From positions 186,001-250,000 of the forward strand of contig NZ_SADB01000002.1 of NCBI RefSeq assembly GCF_009669305.1: 64,000 bases of DNA, given 5' to 3'. Each line of letters opens with the position of its first letter. Within the stretch, counting starts at the first letter, position 1. The translations under genes were made by a program, and so were the position numbers. Shown piece after piece: positions 53,909-62,965 of the stretch. The stretch is from Ancylomarina sp. 16SWW S1-10-2. Lineage in GTDB: Bacteria; Bacteroidota; Bacteroidia; Bacteroidales; Marinifilaceae. The notes under the pieces are model-generated. The model made no database searches. It saw only the letters and a program-made list of their open reading frames with translations, and was not told the DNA's origin.

Positions 53909-55264
53909 TCAACAATAAAGTCCTGTGTCAAGTCTGAGTAGCATTATAAAGACTTCTTCTAATCCTTCTGTATTATTTAATAATTCAGATGGTTTAATAT
54001 TGCCTAAGCGAATACATTCTTCATCTAACCATTTCGTATATTTTTTGGTTGATCCAAATACTAAGAGTCCTTTTTCATTGACTATTTTCAAACTAATTCC
54101 AGTATTCATAAAACGATAAGTATTTGGACATTCATAAAATCCTTTCTTATCTATTCCTAAAAATACGGAATAAAACAGGTGACTAATTATAGATTGTTTT
54201 AAATCAAAGCGATGAAAAGGTTTTATCGTTCTCCTGCTAGCGTTCACTCTTTCGGCACTAAATACAGCACCTTTTATAGAATAATGAATACATTGAATTC
54301 TTGTTATTTTCCCTACCTGAAGTTCCAAAACAGCTCCTTTCAAACTATTGTGGAAGAACAAGAAGAATTGCCCCACTGAAAAATTCATCAGAATATTGTC
54401 GATATGTTTTTTGTGTATATCTAAAATATCCCATTTCAGCCTCAGTCTTTTAAAATTAAATTTGACGTATTCAACGCATTCTTCGGTAGCTATCCTTTTC
54501 CACAAATCTCTCAATTCTACTTCTTCTGCATTACTAAGATTAGGATAAAATAACTGATTATAAATTTCATCGTCAGTTTGTCCATCAATTTGCAAATTCA
54601 GCTGATAACACAATTTATTTAATTCAGTAGATTCTGCAAACTGTTCTTCATTTTGGGACTGTGATTTTGGAACATCTATACCACAAATTCTGATATAAGA
54701 TTTCTTTAAAAGTGAAGAGATTATTTCATGATCAAAACTTTTAGTAGGAGATAATTTCTGATTCAACTTTCTACAATCAAGTGTTTTTGAATCATCCTCA
54801 TTTGCATATCGTAAAAATGCAGAAAGGTAAAGCTTATCGTATAAAGGAAGATCCTGAACGACTACAGTTTGTTTATTTGTATCGACATTATAATGGTTGT
54901 TTAAGATCTCCACTGATTTTTCTATTATAATTCTTTGTTGATTCTGCCTCTCCAACTCACATGATGAACAACAGCATCTATCTGAATTATCATGTCCACA
55001 AATGGGACAATATGCTTTGTTTACAGAACTTGTTCTTCTTGGTCTATTTTGCAACATTTGCACATTGCAATAGGGACATAATTCATCCTCTGATAGGATA
55101 GGTGGTAGTAAATTATAAAAGCCACTTGCATGAATATCAATATTATAATCTCGTATTAGAATTTTTATCTTTTCTCCATCATTATATTTCTGACAAAGTT
55201 CTTCGATTTGCTCAGATGATAGATGGGCTAGTTTTTCTGAAATGGGAGGTAATTGTTGTTCCAT
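53909..55264 (-). CDS. Unrecognised protein with zinc-ribbon cysteines
   Basis: The ATG at 55264 is chosen over a GTG seven codons upstream. From that GTG-based numbering, cysteines cluster as CPYC (70-73), CPIC (93-96) and CCCSSC (104-109), a double zinc ribbon. A long region with no known motif follows. The N-terminal stretch (LAHLSSEQIEELCQKYNDGEKIKILIRDYNI) resembles a resolvase-type HTH. This suggests a DNA-binding regulator or endonuclease-like protein of an integrative element, but no function can be assigned. It converges with the membrane-segment gene. Confidence 0.45.
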   Translation of the reverse strand: MEQQLPPISEKLAHLSSEQIEELCQKYNDGEKIKILIRDYNIDIHASGFYNLLPPILSEDELCPYCNVQMLQNRPRRTSSVNKAYCPICGHDNSDRCCCSSCELERQNQQRIIIEKSVEILNNHYNVDTNKQTVVVQDLPLYDKLYLSAFLRYANEDDSKTLDCRKLNQKLSPTKSFDHEIISSLLKKSYIRICGIDVPKSQSQNEEQFAESTELNKLCYQLNLQIDGQTDDEIYNQLFYPNLSNAEEVELRDLWKRIATEECVEYVKFNFKRLRLKWDILDIHKKHIDNILMNFSVGQFFLFFHNSLKGAVLELQVGKITRIQCIHYSIKGAVFSAERVNASRRTIKPFHRFDLKQSIISHLFYSVFLGIDKKGFYECPNTYRFMNTGISLKIVNEKGLLVFGSTKKYTKWLDEECIRLGNIKPSELLNNTEGLEEVFIMLLRLDTGLYC

Positions 55265-55796
55265 GGAATTTTGTTTTAGGATCACGAAAGTTCCAAAACA
55301 ATAAGAGGCATGCCCCTTACTCCATTATACCACAGAAAGGTACGACCAAGCACCCCGAACTAGCACAACGAAGCAAGGGAACACACCAATTTAAGGTGCG
55401 TTCACTCGTCCGTTTCTCTAGTTCTATAAATTTGGTCGTTTTATCTATAGAGAAACTTCAGTAACGCAATATTTTTCTTTAATATTTTCTAATCATAAAG
55501 ATAGATAAATCCCTCAATTCAACAAGATGATATTTCTTATATTTAATGGTTCTATGATGCCATACATACCAGCATTACCATATATGCCAGAATAGCCATA
55601 CTTACTTGCTATCCCATACGTACCAGTTTTTCTAGCTTAATTCCAAAAACAATTGATTTTTTATTTTTCAATAAGAAAAAAAGTCTGCAATCGACTACAA
55701 ATACACCCTAAACAACTAATAGTAAATTTAATAACTGGTAAATTTAGAATCTGCAATCGTGTCGGCAATCGTTTTGCAACAAAAGGGAGTGACTAG
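55265..55796. other. Gene-poor stretch with scattered GCAATCG motifs
   Basis: No gene was recognised. It holds a low-complexity tract (ATACCAG/ATGCC-type words, 55555-55635) and three copies of the element's 9-mer motif CTGCAATCG or CGGCAATCG: 55685-55693, 55751-55759 and 55763-55771, the last two spaced 12 bp apart. Confidence 0.5.
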
Positions 55797-55839
55797 ACAA
55801 AAAAAAGCATACAAACAATAATCATGTTGCTTGGATGCT
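55797..55839 (-). terminator. Minus-strand terminator of a lost gene
   Basis: A stem of 13 bp with one mismatch (minus strand AGCATCCAAGCAA / TTGTTTGTATGCT) and a run of T on the minus strand. The gene it served survives only as a 3' fragment at 55860. Confidence 0.7.
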
Positions 55840-55859
55840 ATTTTTCATCTTAACTGATA

Positions 55860-55950
55860 CTATTTACCACTTGGTTTTGGAGAATTATTCCCTCTTCCGC
55901 CACCCGAAGGTTTTTCTGTTGTACTTGGGCCATTGTTTGGTCTTGGGGCT
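55860..55950 (-). pseudogene. C-terminal fragment of an unknown protein
   Basis: About 30 minus-strand codons ending at TAG 55860-55862 encode a Pro/Ser/Gly-rich tail (SAPRPNNGPSTTEKPSGGG...PKPSGK). A strong terminator follows directly on the same strand, which supports a true gene end. The upstream part is replaced by the truncated hsdR gene. Confidence 0.5.
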
Positions 55951-57204
55951 GAAGGTTTCGATGCTCAGTGTGTTTCAACGGTTTACCTTGACAAGCCAAT
56001 TAAAGGTCATACTTTAATGCAGACCATTGCTCGTGCAAATCGGGTATACGATGATGAAAAAGAAAATGGACTTATCGTTGATTATGGAAATGTGTACAAA
56101 CAATTGGAAAAAGCTTATTCTGTATATGGAGAAGGTGGTAGAGGGAATGGTGGTTCTGGTGGAAAGACGAAACCAGGAAAACCTGTAGAGAAACTAATTG
56201 AACTGGAGTTAGAGCTAAAAAAGGCGATACAAGAAACAAAGCAGTATTTAAAATCACTTAAATTTGATCTTACCGAATTAATTGAAGCTAAACCAATGGC
56301 TAAAATTGGTAAGCTTAAAGATGCTGCAGATTGTGTTTGTTTAAATGACAAAACCAGAGCTACTTTTGAAATCATGGCTCGTAATGTTTTTAGAAAGTAT
56401 AAAGCCTTATTTCCAGAAGCAGAGGTAAGAGCTTACATAAAACGACATAATGCGATAGAGGCCATTTACAGCTTAATTAATCAAAAAGTTAAAACTGCCG
56501 ATGTTACCGAAATAATGATGGAATTACAATCTATCGTAAGTGATAGTGTTTCCCTAAAAAAAATTGAAGCATCAGAAAAAGAAGAAGTTTATATAGACTT
56601 AGGCTCTTTAGATTTTGACAAGTTAAAAGCAGCCTTTTCCAAAATCGCTCGAAAGAATACTGTGGTCTACGATTTAAAACAAGCAATTAATCAAAAGTTG
56701 CAACAAATGCTAAAAGAGAATCCTCTTAGGATAGATTTTTACGAACGATATAAAAAAATCATTGAAGAATACAATCGTGGAAAAAGCCTTGAAGATACCC
56801 TTAAAGCATTCGATAAACTAAATGAGTTCATACAAGATTTAAGTATTGAAGAACAAAGAGCAGTTCGAGAAAATTTAAATGGTCAAGAAGCTTTAGCCAT
56901 TTTCGATTTATTAAAAGAAGGTAAAAAGTTAGAACCTAAAGAACTAAAAGCGGTTAAAAAAATCGCTATCGAAACATTGGAAAAACTCCAAACTGAAAAG
57001 CTGAAAATTGACAAATGGAGAGAAAAAAGAGAGATTAAAGCGCAAGTGAAAAACATTATTCACGATACTCTTTTGTACTTACCCATGACTAGCTATTCCG
57101 ATGAAGAAGTCGAATCAAAAAGCACGAGTATATATCAGCATATCTATTCAAATTATTATGGTGGAGGGAAGAGTGTTTATCAGAGACAAAACATACTAAT
57201 CTAA
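55947..57204 (+). pseudogene. hsdR: Truncated type I restriction enzyme R subunit (HsdR), C-terminal part
   Basis: Some 415 codons remain. They begin within the second helicase domain at AEGFDAQCVSTVYLDKP, then MQTIARANRVYDDEKENGLIVDYGNVYKQLEKAY (motif VI and beyond), and extend through the helical C-terminal domain to the natural stop. The nuclease and first helicase domain are missing (intact HsdR is usually about 1000 residues). The breakpoint near 55947-55953 abuts a foreign C-terminal fragment. No hsdM or hsdS gene is present. Confidence 0.85.
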
Positions 57205-57248
57205 AAAAAATAAACGCACCAAATTTAGAAGTTTGGTGCGTTTATTTT
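57204..57248 (+). terminator. Terminator after the hsdR remnant
   Basis: A perfect 16-bp stem AAATAAACGCACCAAA / TTTGGTGCGTTTATTT with an 8-nt loop. A terminator this strong at the hsdR end suggests the remnant keeps its original 3' context. Confidence 0.9.
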
Positions 57249-57421
57249 GATTTCTATTTTACTCAAAAACACTAGATTCTTGTGCTCACTATCACCTTAC
57301 TTTTTTTCTATATTAATAGGTATTCCTAATTTTTTAATAAATATTCTATCTGCAAGCTAAAAGCGAGTAGATATCTCTTTTCTTGGTAAAGAAGAGCAAG
57401 AGTTAATGAGCTTGCGAATGC

Positions 57422-57454
57422 TTGTGGGTGAAACGGAGTTTCTAAGACCCACAA
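57422..57454. other. Nested hairpin in the gap after hsdR
   Basis: TTGTGGGT / ACCCACAA enclose an inner stem GAAAC-GGA-GTTTC. No T-run follows, so it is not an obvious terminator. It lies about 90 bp before the iteron-like repeats. Confidence 0.45.
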
Positions 57455-57542
57455 AACACATCTTGCTTTTTCAATATTCGTAATAAATTGGCTCTTGTAA
57501 ATGACCCTTTAAACACTAATATAGGGCGGAAAACTAACTTTG

Positions 57543-57614
57543 AGCACAGATTAAGCACAGATTAAGCACAAATTAAGCACAGATTAAGCACAAACTAAGC
57601 ACTAAGTAAGCACC
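57543..57614. repeat. 11-bp iteron-like tandem repeats
   Basis: Six 11-bp units of consensus AGCACAGATTA (the last two degenerate), plus a partial seventh, run without gaps. The 11-bp period places each unit near the same helix face. They lie upstream of the partition genes in a 680-bp gene-free gap, a typical setting for replication or partition control sites. A second, looser group of GTACACTAAA/GTGCACTAAA words lies at about 57690-57720. Confidence 0.8.
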
Positions 57615-57885
57615 ATTTTTATCCCAATAGTTATGAAATTCGACCTGTTTTTATGGTTTATGTATCACTCCTAGCATAAAATCTTCAGTTTAGTACACTA
57701 AATGTGCACTAAACTTACACCAACTGTACAATAATTGTATGCCATTTTCAGAAATAGACAATTATCAATTTTACTTATTTTTAGAGTTGTCTTTTGCCAT
57801 ATTTCATTAAAAAGTGATATGGAAAATGAAAACAAAATCTATAAATTTGGCTGCATTGATAGTCTGGTTTTTATATCCTAGATAG

Positions 57886-58149
57886 CTACTTAAACAGCTT
57901 TAGAGCTTCATCCATGTTTTTATATTTGGACGCATATTTTTTGAGAGCTTCATTGATTACAGAGCCAATTGTTTTTCGTTCATAAAACGCAATTGCTTTT
58001 ATCTGATTTAATAATTGAATATTGAGATAATAAGTAGCCTTTATTGATCCTAAGTCCAATGCTTTAGTCTCTTTATTAGGTTCTTTTTTTTCAGAAATAC
58101 TCGATTGCAATAAGCCATCGATTCCCTTTTTAAAATCTTTCTTTGCCAT
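57886..58149 (-). CDS. Ribbon-helix-helix-type partition/regulatory protein
   Basis: An 87-residue basic protein. The C-terminal half (IKATYYLNIQLLNQIKAIAFYERKTIGSVINEALKKYASKY) fits a ribbon-helix-helix fold: a short strand, then helices with a G-S-V-I-N-E-A turn. It lies 53 bp downstream of parA on the same strand, the place of a small centromere-binding ParB/ParG-type partner. Candidate binding sites are the iteron-like repeats just downstream and the GCAATCG motifs. Confidence 0.7.
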   Translation of the reverse strand: MAKKDFKKGIDGLLQSSISEKKEPNKETKALDLGSIKATYYLNIQLLNQIKAIAFYERKTIGSVINEALKKYASKYKNMDEALKLFK

Positions 58150-58202
58150 ACCTTATGGTTTTAGAGTTACTTATGTTTGTTATGGTGTATATTAGAAAAA
58201 AT

Positions 58203-58953
58203 CTAATGTTGTTTACTTAAAAATTCTTCACAGAGGTTAAAATAATCTTCAGCACCATTACTCTTTGGAGCATATCTAAAAATGTCTATGCCTGCTGAAG
58301 GAGCTTCCGCAAGAGCAATATTTTCCCGAATGCAAGTCTCATACAGCTTGCCATTAAAATGCCCTCTAATCACCTCTGAGATATCTTTATGCATAACCTT
58401 TCGATGACTAAACTGAGTTAAGAGTACACCTTCTAACTCTAGCTTTGGATTTATTCTAGCTTTGATCTTTTGAGTTACTTCTAATAGTTTACTTAAACCT
58501 TGAATACTCAAATGATGGGGGAGTAAGGGGACTAAATAGGAATCGGAAGCTGTAAGAGCATTTAAAGCAACCAATCCTAATGATGGTGAACAGTCTATAA
58601 TAATATAGTCGTAATCATTTTTAACTTGATATAGAAGTTCTCTAAGGAGATATTCTCTGCCAGGTTCACCCGACATTTCTAACTCAAATGCATTCAAATC
58701 AATTGTTGAAGGCACAATATCCAAATTCACCATGATCTGCATTGGAGAAAATTCACTTTCCTCCTTTAAGCATTGATAAATGTTATTCTCACAAGCACCA
58801 ACACCTAATGATTGAGATAAATTGCACTGAGGATCTAAATCAATAAGTAAAATTCTTTTACTTTTTAAGCTCAATGCTGATGCTAGTGAGCATGCGGTAG
58901 TCGTTTTTCCCACACTACCTTTTGGGTTTTATTATCAATATTGTTTTTATCAT
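58203..58953 (-). CDS. parA: ParA-family partition ATPase with a frameshift in its Walker A leader
   Basis: The body is a normal ParA: SVGKTTTACSLASALSLKSKRILLIDLDPQCNLSQSLG, DYDYIIIDCSPSLG, LLPHHLSIQGLSKL and FRYAPKSNG. The natural start appears to be ATG 58953, giving MIKTILIIKPKR and then TAG (58915-58917). Dropping one base would give MIKTILIINPKGSVGKTTT, a perfect ParA start. As sequenced, only an internal GTG at 58913 opens the long frame, and that version lacks the signature lysine of KGxxGKT. The gene is thus either inactive, subject to +1 frameshifting, or carries a sequencing error. The deviant KGSVGK (S for G) is also notable. Confidence 0.8.
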
Positions 58954-60116
58954 TTTTTTTTAATTTAATAGGATTATTAGTCAGCAATGATATAATTGTC
59001 CTCATTACAGATTGAATGTGTGATCGTTACCAATGAATTTAGTATTCTGCAAACGAGTCGGCAATCGTTTTTATGTTTTTACTTTTATGGAGCGATTGCC
59101 GACCCGTTTGCAGACAAGCTTAAAATGCTATAACTAATTGACTCAGTCTGAATTATAGCTAGATTGTAAAGGGGTGCTGACTGCATCATCTAGTATAAAA
59201 ATAAAAATTGCTCTACTACCTTTTGGGGTTTATTATCAATATTGTTTTGTCATTTTTTTTTTAGTTTATAAAGATTTTTAGTCAGCAATCAATAAATAAT
59301 CATCATTACGGACTGATTAGGTGTTTGTTATGGGCTTTTTTAATACTCAGCAATCCAGTCAGCAAACGTGCTTACCCGTTCATTTTATGAAGCTGTTTGC
59401 TGACTGGATTGCTGACTAATTTTAAACGCGATAACTAATTGATTCAATCGAAGTTATAATTGGGTTCCATAGGGTTGCTGACTGATTTATTTAATATAAA
59501 AATAAAAGTTGCTCTAGATCCTTTTGGTGTTTATTATCAATATTGTTTTTATCATTTTTTTTAATTTTAATAGGATTATTAGTCAGCAATGATATAATTG
59601 TCCTCATTACGGATTGAATATGAAATCGTTACCAATGAATTTAGTATTCTGATAACGAGTCGGCAATCGTTTTTATGTTTTTACTTTTATGGAGCGATTG
59701 CCGACCCGTTTGCAGACAAGCTTAAAATGCTATAACTAATTGATTCAGTCTGAATTATAGCTAGATTGTAAAGGGGTGCTGACTGCATCATCTAGTATAA
59801 AAATAAAAGTTGCTCTACTACCTTTTGGGGTTTATTATCAATATTGTTTTTATCATTTTTTTTTAATTTAATAGGATTATTAGTCAGCAATGATATAATT
59901 GTCCTCATTACAGATTGAATGTGTGATCATTACCAATGAATTTAGTATTCTGCAAACGAGTCGGCAATCGTTTTTATGTTTTTACTTTTATGGAGCGATT
60001 GCCGACCCGTTTGCAGACAAGCTTAAAATGCTATAACTAATTGACTCAATCGAAATTATAGTTCAATTCTCTTGGATTGCTGACTGCATCATCTAGTACA
60101 AAAATAAAAGTTGCTC
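58912..60116. repeat. Four tandem units of about 301 bp, each with a 21-bp hairpin
   Basis: Unit A spans about 58912-59214, B 59215-59518, C 59519-59816 and D 59817-60116. Each contains (minus strand) about 27 codons resembling the primase 3' end with its stop, about 200 bp of spacer with a hairpin, and a parA-like start region. Hairpin arms: A 59047-59067/59093-59113; B 59347-59367/59395-59415; C 59649-59669/59695-59715; D 59950-59970/59996-60016. A and D stems are alike with a single mismatch. C has lost a few pairs. B has a different stem sequence yet pairs perfectly. Confidence 0.93.
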
Positions 60117-62472
60117 TACCACCTCCTTCTGGGTAATGCTCGTTCATAATTCCAAGTTCACGATTAACCATTTCTTCAAATAAAGATTTGGCTTGTTTCG
60201 TATTTTTACATCCAGCAACCTTATGAGTATAGATCTCTCTTAAACTTGCATTACCACCATTTCGGTTAATCCATCTCTCCGCTAACTCAACTTTTCGATC
60301 AACTTTGCTGGCATTAAGTCGTGCGTAAACTTTCTTTGCATTTTCCATGAAATACTCAGTTATTTCAATGGCCTTATTTAAACTATCCAAATCTATTTTC
60401 TCAAGTGTTTTTTTATTTTCGCCATAATTCATTCCTTGAATAATTAGGGCAAACCGAGCTATATAACCAGGAAACTTAGCCCATGCTCCTCTTAAATAAT
60501 AGGGCATTTGATAGGATACCATTTCTTTGTAGAGCGTATTATTAACGTAATCTTTAAATTTCTGGTAAGCTTCAGAGGAAAACCTTGTTATCTCTGGTTG
60601 ATCAGATTTTACTCCTTCTTTAAAATGGGCATTAAATAACCTATTAAAAATAGATGTTAATTTCTCATCTAAAATCTCAGATACTTCTATATCTGTGATC
60701 ATGGGGGCAATTTCATCAGGATAAGCAAAAAGAATCCGATCAATTAAACCATTGTCTTTTCCTGAAAAAATATCCAATACTTCTGGTTGAATTCCACCCA
60801 ATACATTTACAAATGGATTATCTGAAAAAATAGGTTCTTTGCCTTTTCTATTAATAATTTGGAATATTGCACTCCACAATTTCAACCACATTTCCAGTTC
60901 ATTTCCTCCACCAGATTTGTACTGATTCATTCCTTTAATCCAACCTGCCAATTCATCCATATAACACAATACCCCAGAGTTATTATTGATCATTAACTCT
61001 GTAATAGCTTCCATAGTAGCATCAGAAGTAATGAGCTGTTTTACGGTTGGAGTGTCTGGTTTTATAGGTGTTTCAGAATTTAAGCGTTCTGATTTACTTA
61101 ATGATTTCCATCTCTGAAACTCACTTTCAAATGCTTCACATTTCTTTTGATATTTCTCTTTATCTTTTAGGTATGATGCTGAAAATTTATTCTGAAGTTG
61201 CTTTAAAGGCAGGATTGCTTTATTTAATGCCGGAGATTTTTTTGTTCCTGGTCTTGAAACAATAGCAGCATATAAAATAGCAAACTCCCTCCAATCCTTT
61301 TTTAACTCGACAACACGCTTATTTGACATTGCCATGGCAAAACATGATAGCATAGGAACTGCAATAAATTCTTCAGGACAATTAATGGCTTCTGCTGATT
61401 TACTTACAAATTCAGCAATTGTATTGGGAAATGCATCCACAGGAAATGGTTTTGATTTGAGTTTACCTGGTACAGCTTTTTTAATCTTTGACTGAATTTG
61501 TTTATCGATTACACTATTAATCACAATACCGTGTTCTTTCGCTAACCAAAACAATGAGTTTATAGTAATTCCAGAACCATTTGACTTCAATAAGCCATCA
61601 AAAAACTCATTACAGTTATAACTATCATACTTACTGTAAAATTGGCTTATTCTATGAAAATTAGATCGACCACTTTCTCCAAATAAATCTATTATAGCGA
61701 AGCCAATCTTCATCCAATTTTCATAACCTTGAGTAATATCTATTCTTGTAGTTTCAATTACATTAATCAATTTGTCAACATCTTCTTCTAAACAATCAAA
61801 TTTTAAGCTTGCCATTATGTTTTTTTGTTCATTTTGCCATATGTGCGGATTAAATTCCTTCTGAGATTCAGATGCATTAGAATTAATAAATACATCTTTA
61901 TCGTGAGGTAAGAAACAAGCTCTAGCTACGTCTTTTCCACTATCATCTATATCAATTCCATAAGTAAACTTTAGGTAATTTTTAATTCCAATGAAATAAT
62001 CATGATGATTGGCCTTGCTTAAATCAATTTTAACAACCCATTTTAAACCATCTCCTGATGGGGAAATAAAGAGTAATTCAGTCTCCAGATGAATATCATT
62101 AATTAATTTTGTTTTAATATGCTCTAAGTCTGTTAGATGATCAAAATCTAATACCATTAATTCTGAATGTTTGATTAATGATTTGTTGGATCTCTTAGTA
62201 AATTCTCCTGAAAAGCAGGCGTAATCAAAATGATCTGCTTTATACTGTCTAGCTTCATTTTTATCACTTATGGATCTTAATCTTTGCGTTATGTCTTGAT
62301 ATTTTAACCCTTTAATGAGATTATAAATGTCTAATGTATTAGTGGTTGAAAAGGGGATGGTGTTTAGTATTGGTCTTTTGAATAAACTGAATTTAGTGAG
62401 GTTTTGATTCTCTTGTTCTTGAGAGGTGTTTCCCATTTTGTTTGAAACGAAATTTTCTTTAAATTTGTCCAT
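60046..62472 (-). CDS. Primase-helicase-type replication protein (VirE_N/BT4734, PriCT_2, DUF3987)
   Basis: An 808-residue protein typical of Bacteroidota integrative elements. The BT4734/VirE N-terminal domain lies at about 60-190 (LMVLDFDHLTDLE, LLFISPSGDGLKWVVKIDL, a prim-pol-like core with D-x-D and S-P-S-G-D-G-x-K). The PriCT_2-like region is at about 235-310 (ITQGYENWMKIGFAIIDLFGESGR...FFDGLLKSNGSGITINSLFWLA). The DUF3987 domain is at about 340-790 (VSRPGTKKSPALNKAI as Walker A, then SGVLCYMDELAGWIKGMNQY). Its 3' end (RATFIFVLDDAVSNPRELNY) lies in the tandem array, where three degenerate copies follow. Confidence 0.85.
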   Translation of the reverse strand: MDKFKENFVSNKMGNTSQEQENQNLTKFSLFKRPILNTIPFSTTNTLDIYNLIKGLKYQDITQRLRSISDKNEARQYKADHFDYACFSGEFTKRSNKSLIKHSELMVLDFDHLTDLEHIKTKLINDIHLETELLFISPSGDGLKWVVKIDLSKANHHDYFIGIKNYLKFTYGIDIDDSGKDVARACFLPHDKDVFINSNASESQKEFNPHIWQNEQKNIMASLKFDCLEEDVDKLINVIETTRIDITQGYENWMKIGFAIIDLFGESGRSNFHRISQFYSKYDSYNCNEFFDGLLKSNGSGITINSLFWLAKEHGIVINSVIDKQIQSKIKKAVPGKLKSKPFPVDAFPNTIAEFVSKSAEAINCPEEFIAVPMLSCFAMAMSNKRVVELKKDWREFAILYAAIVSRPGTKKSPALNKAILPLKQLQNKFSASYLKDKEKYQKKCEAFESEFQRWKSLSKSERLNSETPIKPDTPTVKQLITSDATMEAITELMINNNSGVLCYMDELAGWIKGMNQYKSGGGNELEMWLKLWSAIFQIINRKGKEPIFSDNPFVNVLGGIQPEVLDIFSGKDNGLIDRILFAYPDEIAPMITDIEVSEILDEKLTSIFNRLFNAHFKEGVKSDQPEITRFSSEAYQKFKDYVNNTLYKEMVSYQMPYYLRGAWAKFPGYIARFALIIQGMNYGENKKTLEKIDLDSLNKAIEITEYFMENAKKVYARLNASKVDRKVELAERWINRNGGNASLREIYTHKVAGCKNTKQAKSLFEEMVNRELGIMNEHYPEGGGRATFIFVLDDAVSNPRELNYNFD

Positions 62473-62605
62473 GTAATTATGTTTTTTTTAGCATTATTGA
62501 AAATGAGGTGGAAGGGTAATTCCACCTTTTTTTTATGTCTTTATATTACCTTCTTCTTTTAGGTAGATCCAAACCGATATCCTATTATTGATAGCCAGTT
62601 ACACT

Positions 62606-62911
62606 TCACTTTGATAGATTATTGTCAATTAGATCTGCTAAGTGATTATACTTGTGTTTGTTTAAGAAGCTAAGGAGATCCTTAGCATCATATCTATACT
62701 CACCACTACTAATTCTAATAAAGGATAAACCTTCTGTTCTGAACCTCTTAATCGTATTTGGACTACTTTGTAAAAGTCGCTCAAGATCTTTACCAGTATA
62801 AATACGAACATCACTTCTTCCAGTTTGTTCAATTTTGTCTTCAATCTTTCTGAGAATGCGATTTTCAAATGCACTCCAATCATCTTTTGTTGGAATAAAT
62901 ACTTCAGCCAT
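62606..62911 (-). CDS. Excisionase-type helix-turn-helix protein
   Basis: The start at ATG 62911 gives MAEVFIPTKDDWSAFENRIL, a usual opening; the frame is open 18 codons further. The middle (IYTGKDLERLLQSSPNTIKRFRTEGLSFIRISSGEYRYDAKDLLSFLNKH) is a MerR/excisionase-like winged HTH of the HTH_17 type common in Bacteroidota mobile elements. It lies upstream of the primase gene on the same strand and may regulate excision or replication. Confidence 0.82.
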   Translation of the reverse strand: MAEVFIPTKDDWSAFENRILRKIEDKIEQTGRSDVRIYTGKDLERLLQSSPNTIKRFRTEGLSFIRISSGEYRYDAKDLLSFLNKHKYNHLADLIDNNLSK

Positions 62912-62965
62912 ATTCTTAATTTTTAAATGATAATTATTACATGATTCGTATTGCAAAACGTTCAT

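Noticed and set aside
55102..55464. Plus-strand frame of 120 residues
   Set aside because: It mostly mirrors the zinc-ribbon gene and its upstream DNA; no motif supports it.
55835..56017. Plus-strand frame of 60 residues
   Set aside because: It is an out-of-frame shadow over the hsdR breakpoint.
58912..60116. CRISPR array or integron attC cassette array
   Set aside because: Units are about 301 bp with no short repeat-spacer pattern, and no GTTRRRY/RYYYAAC core sites or integron integrase were seen; the integrase present is of IntDOT type.
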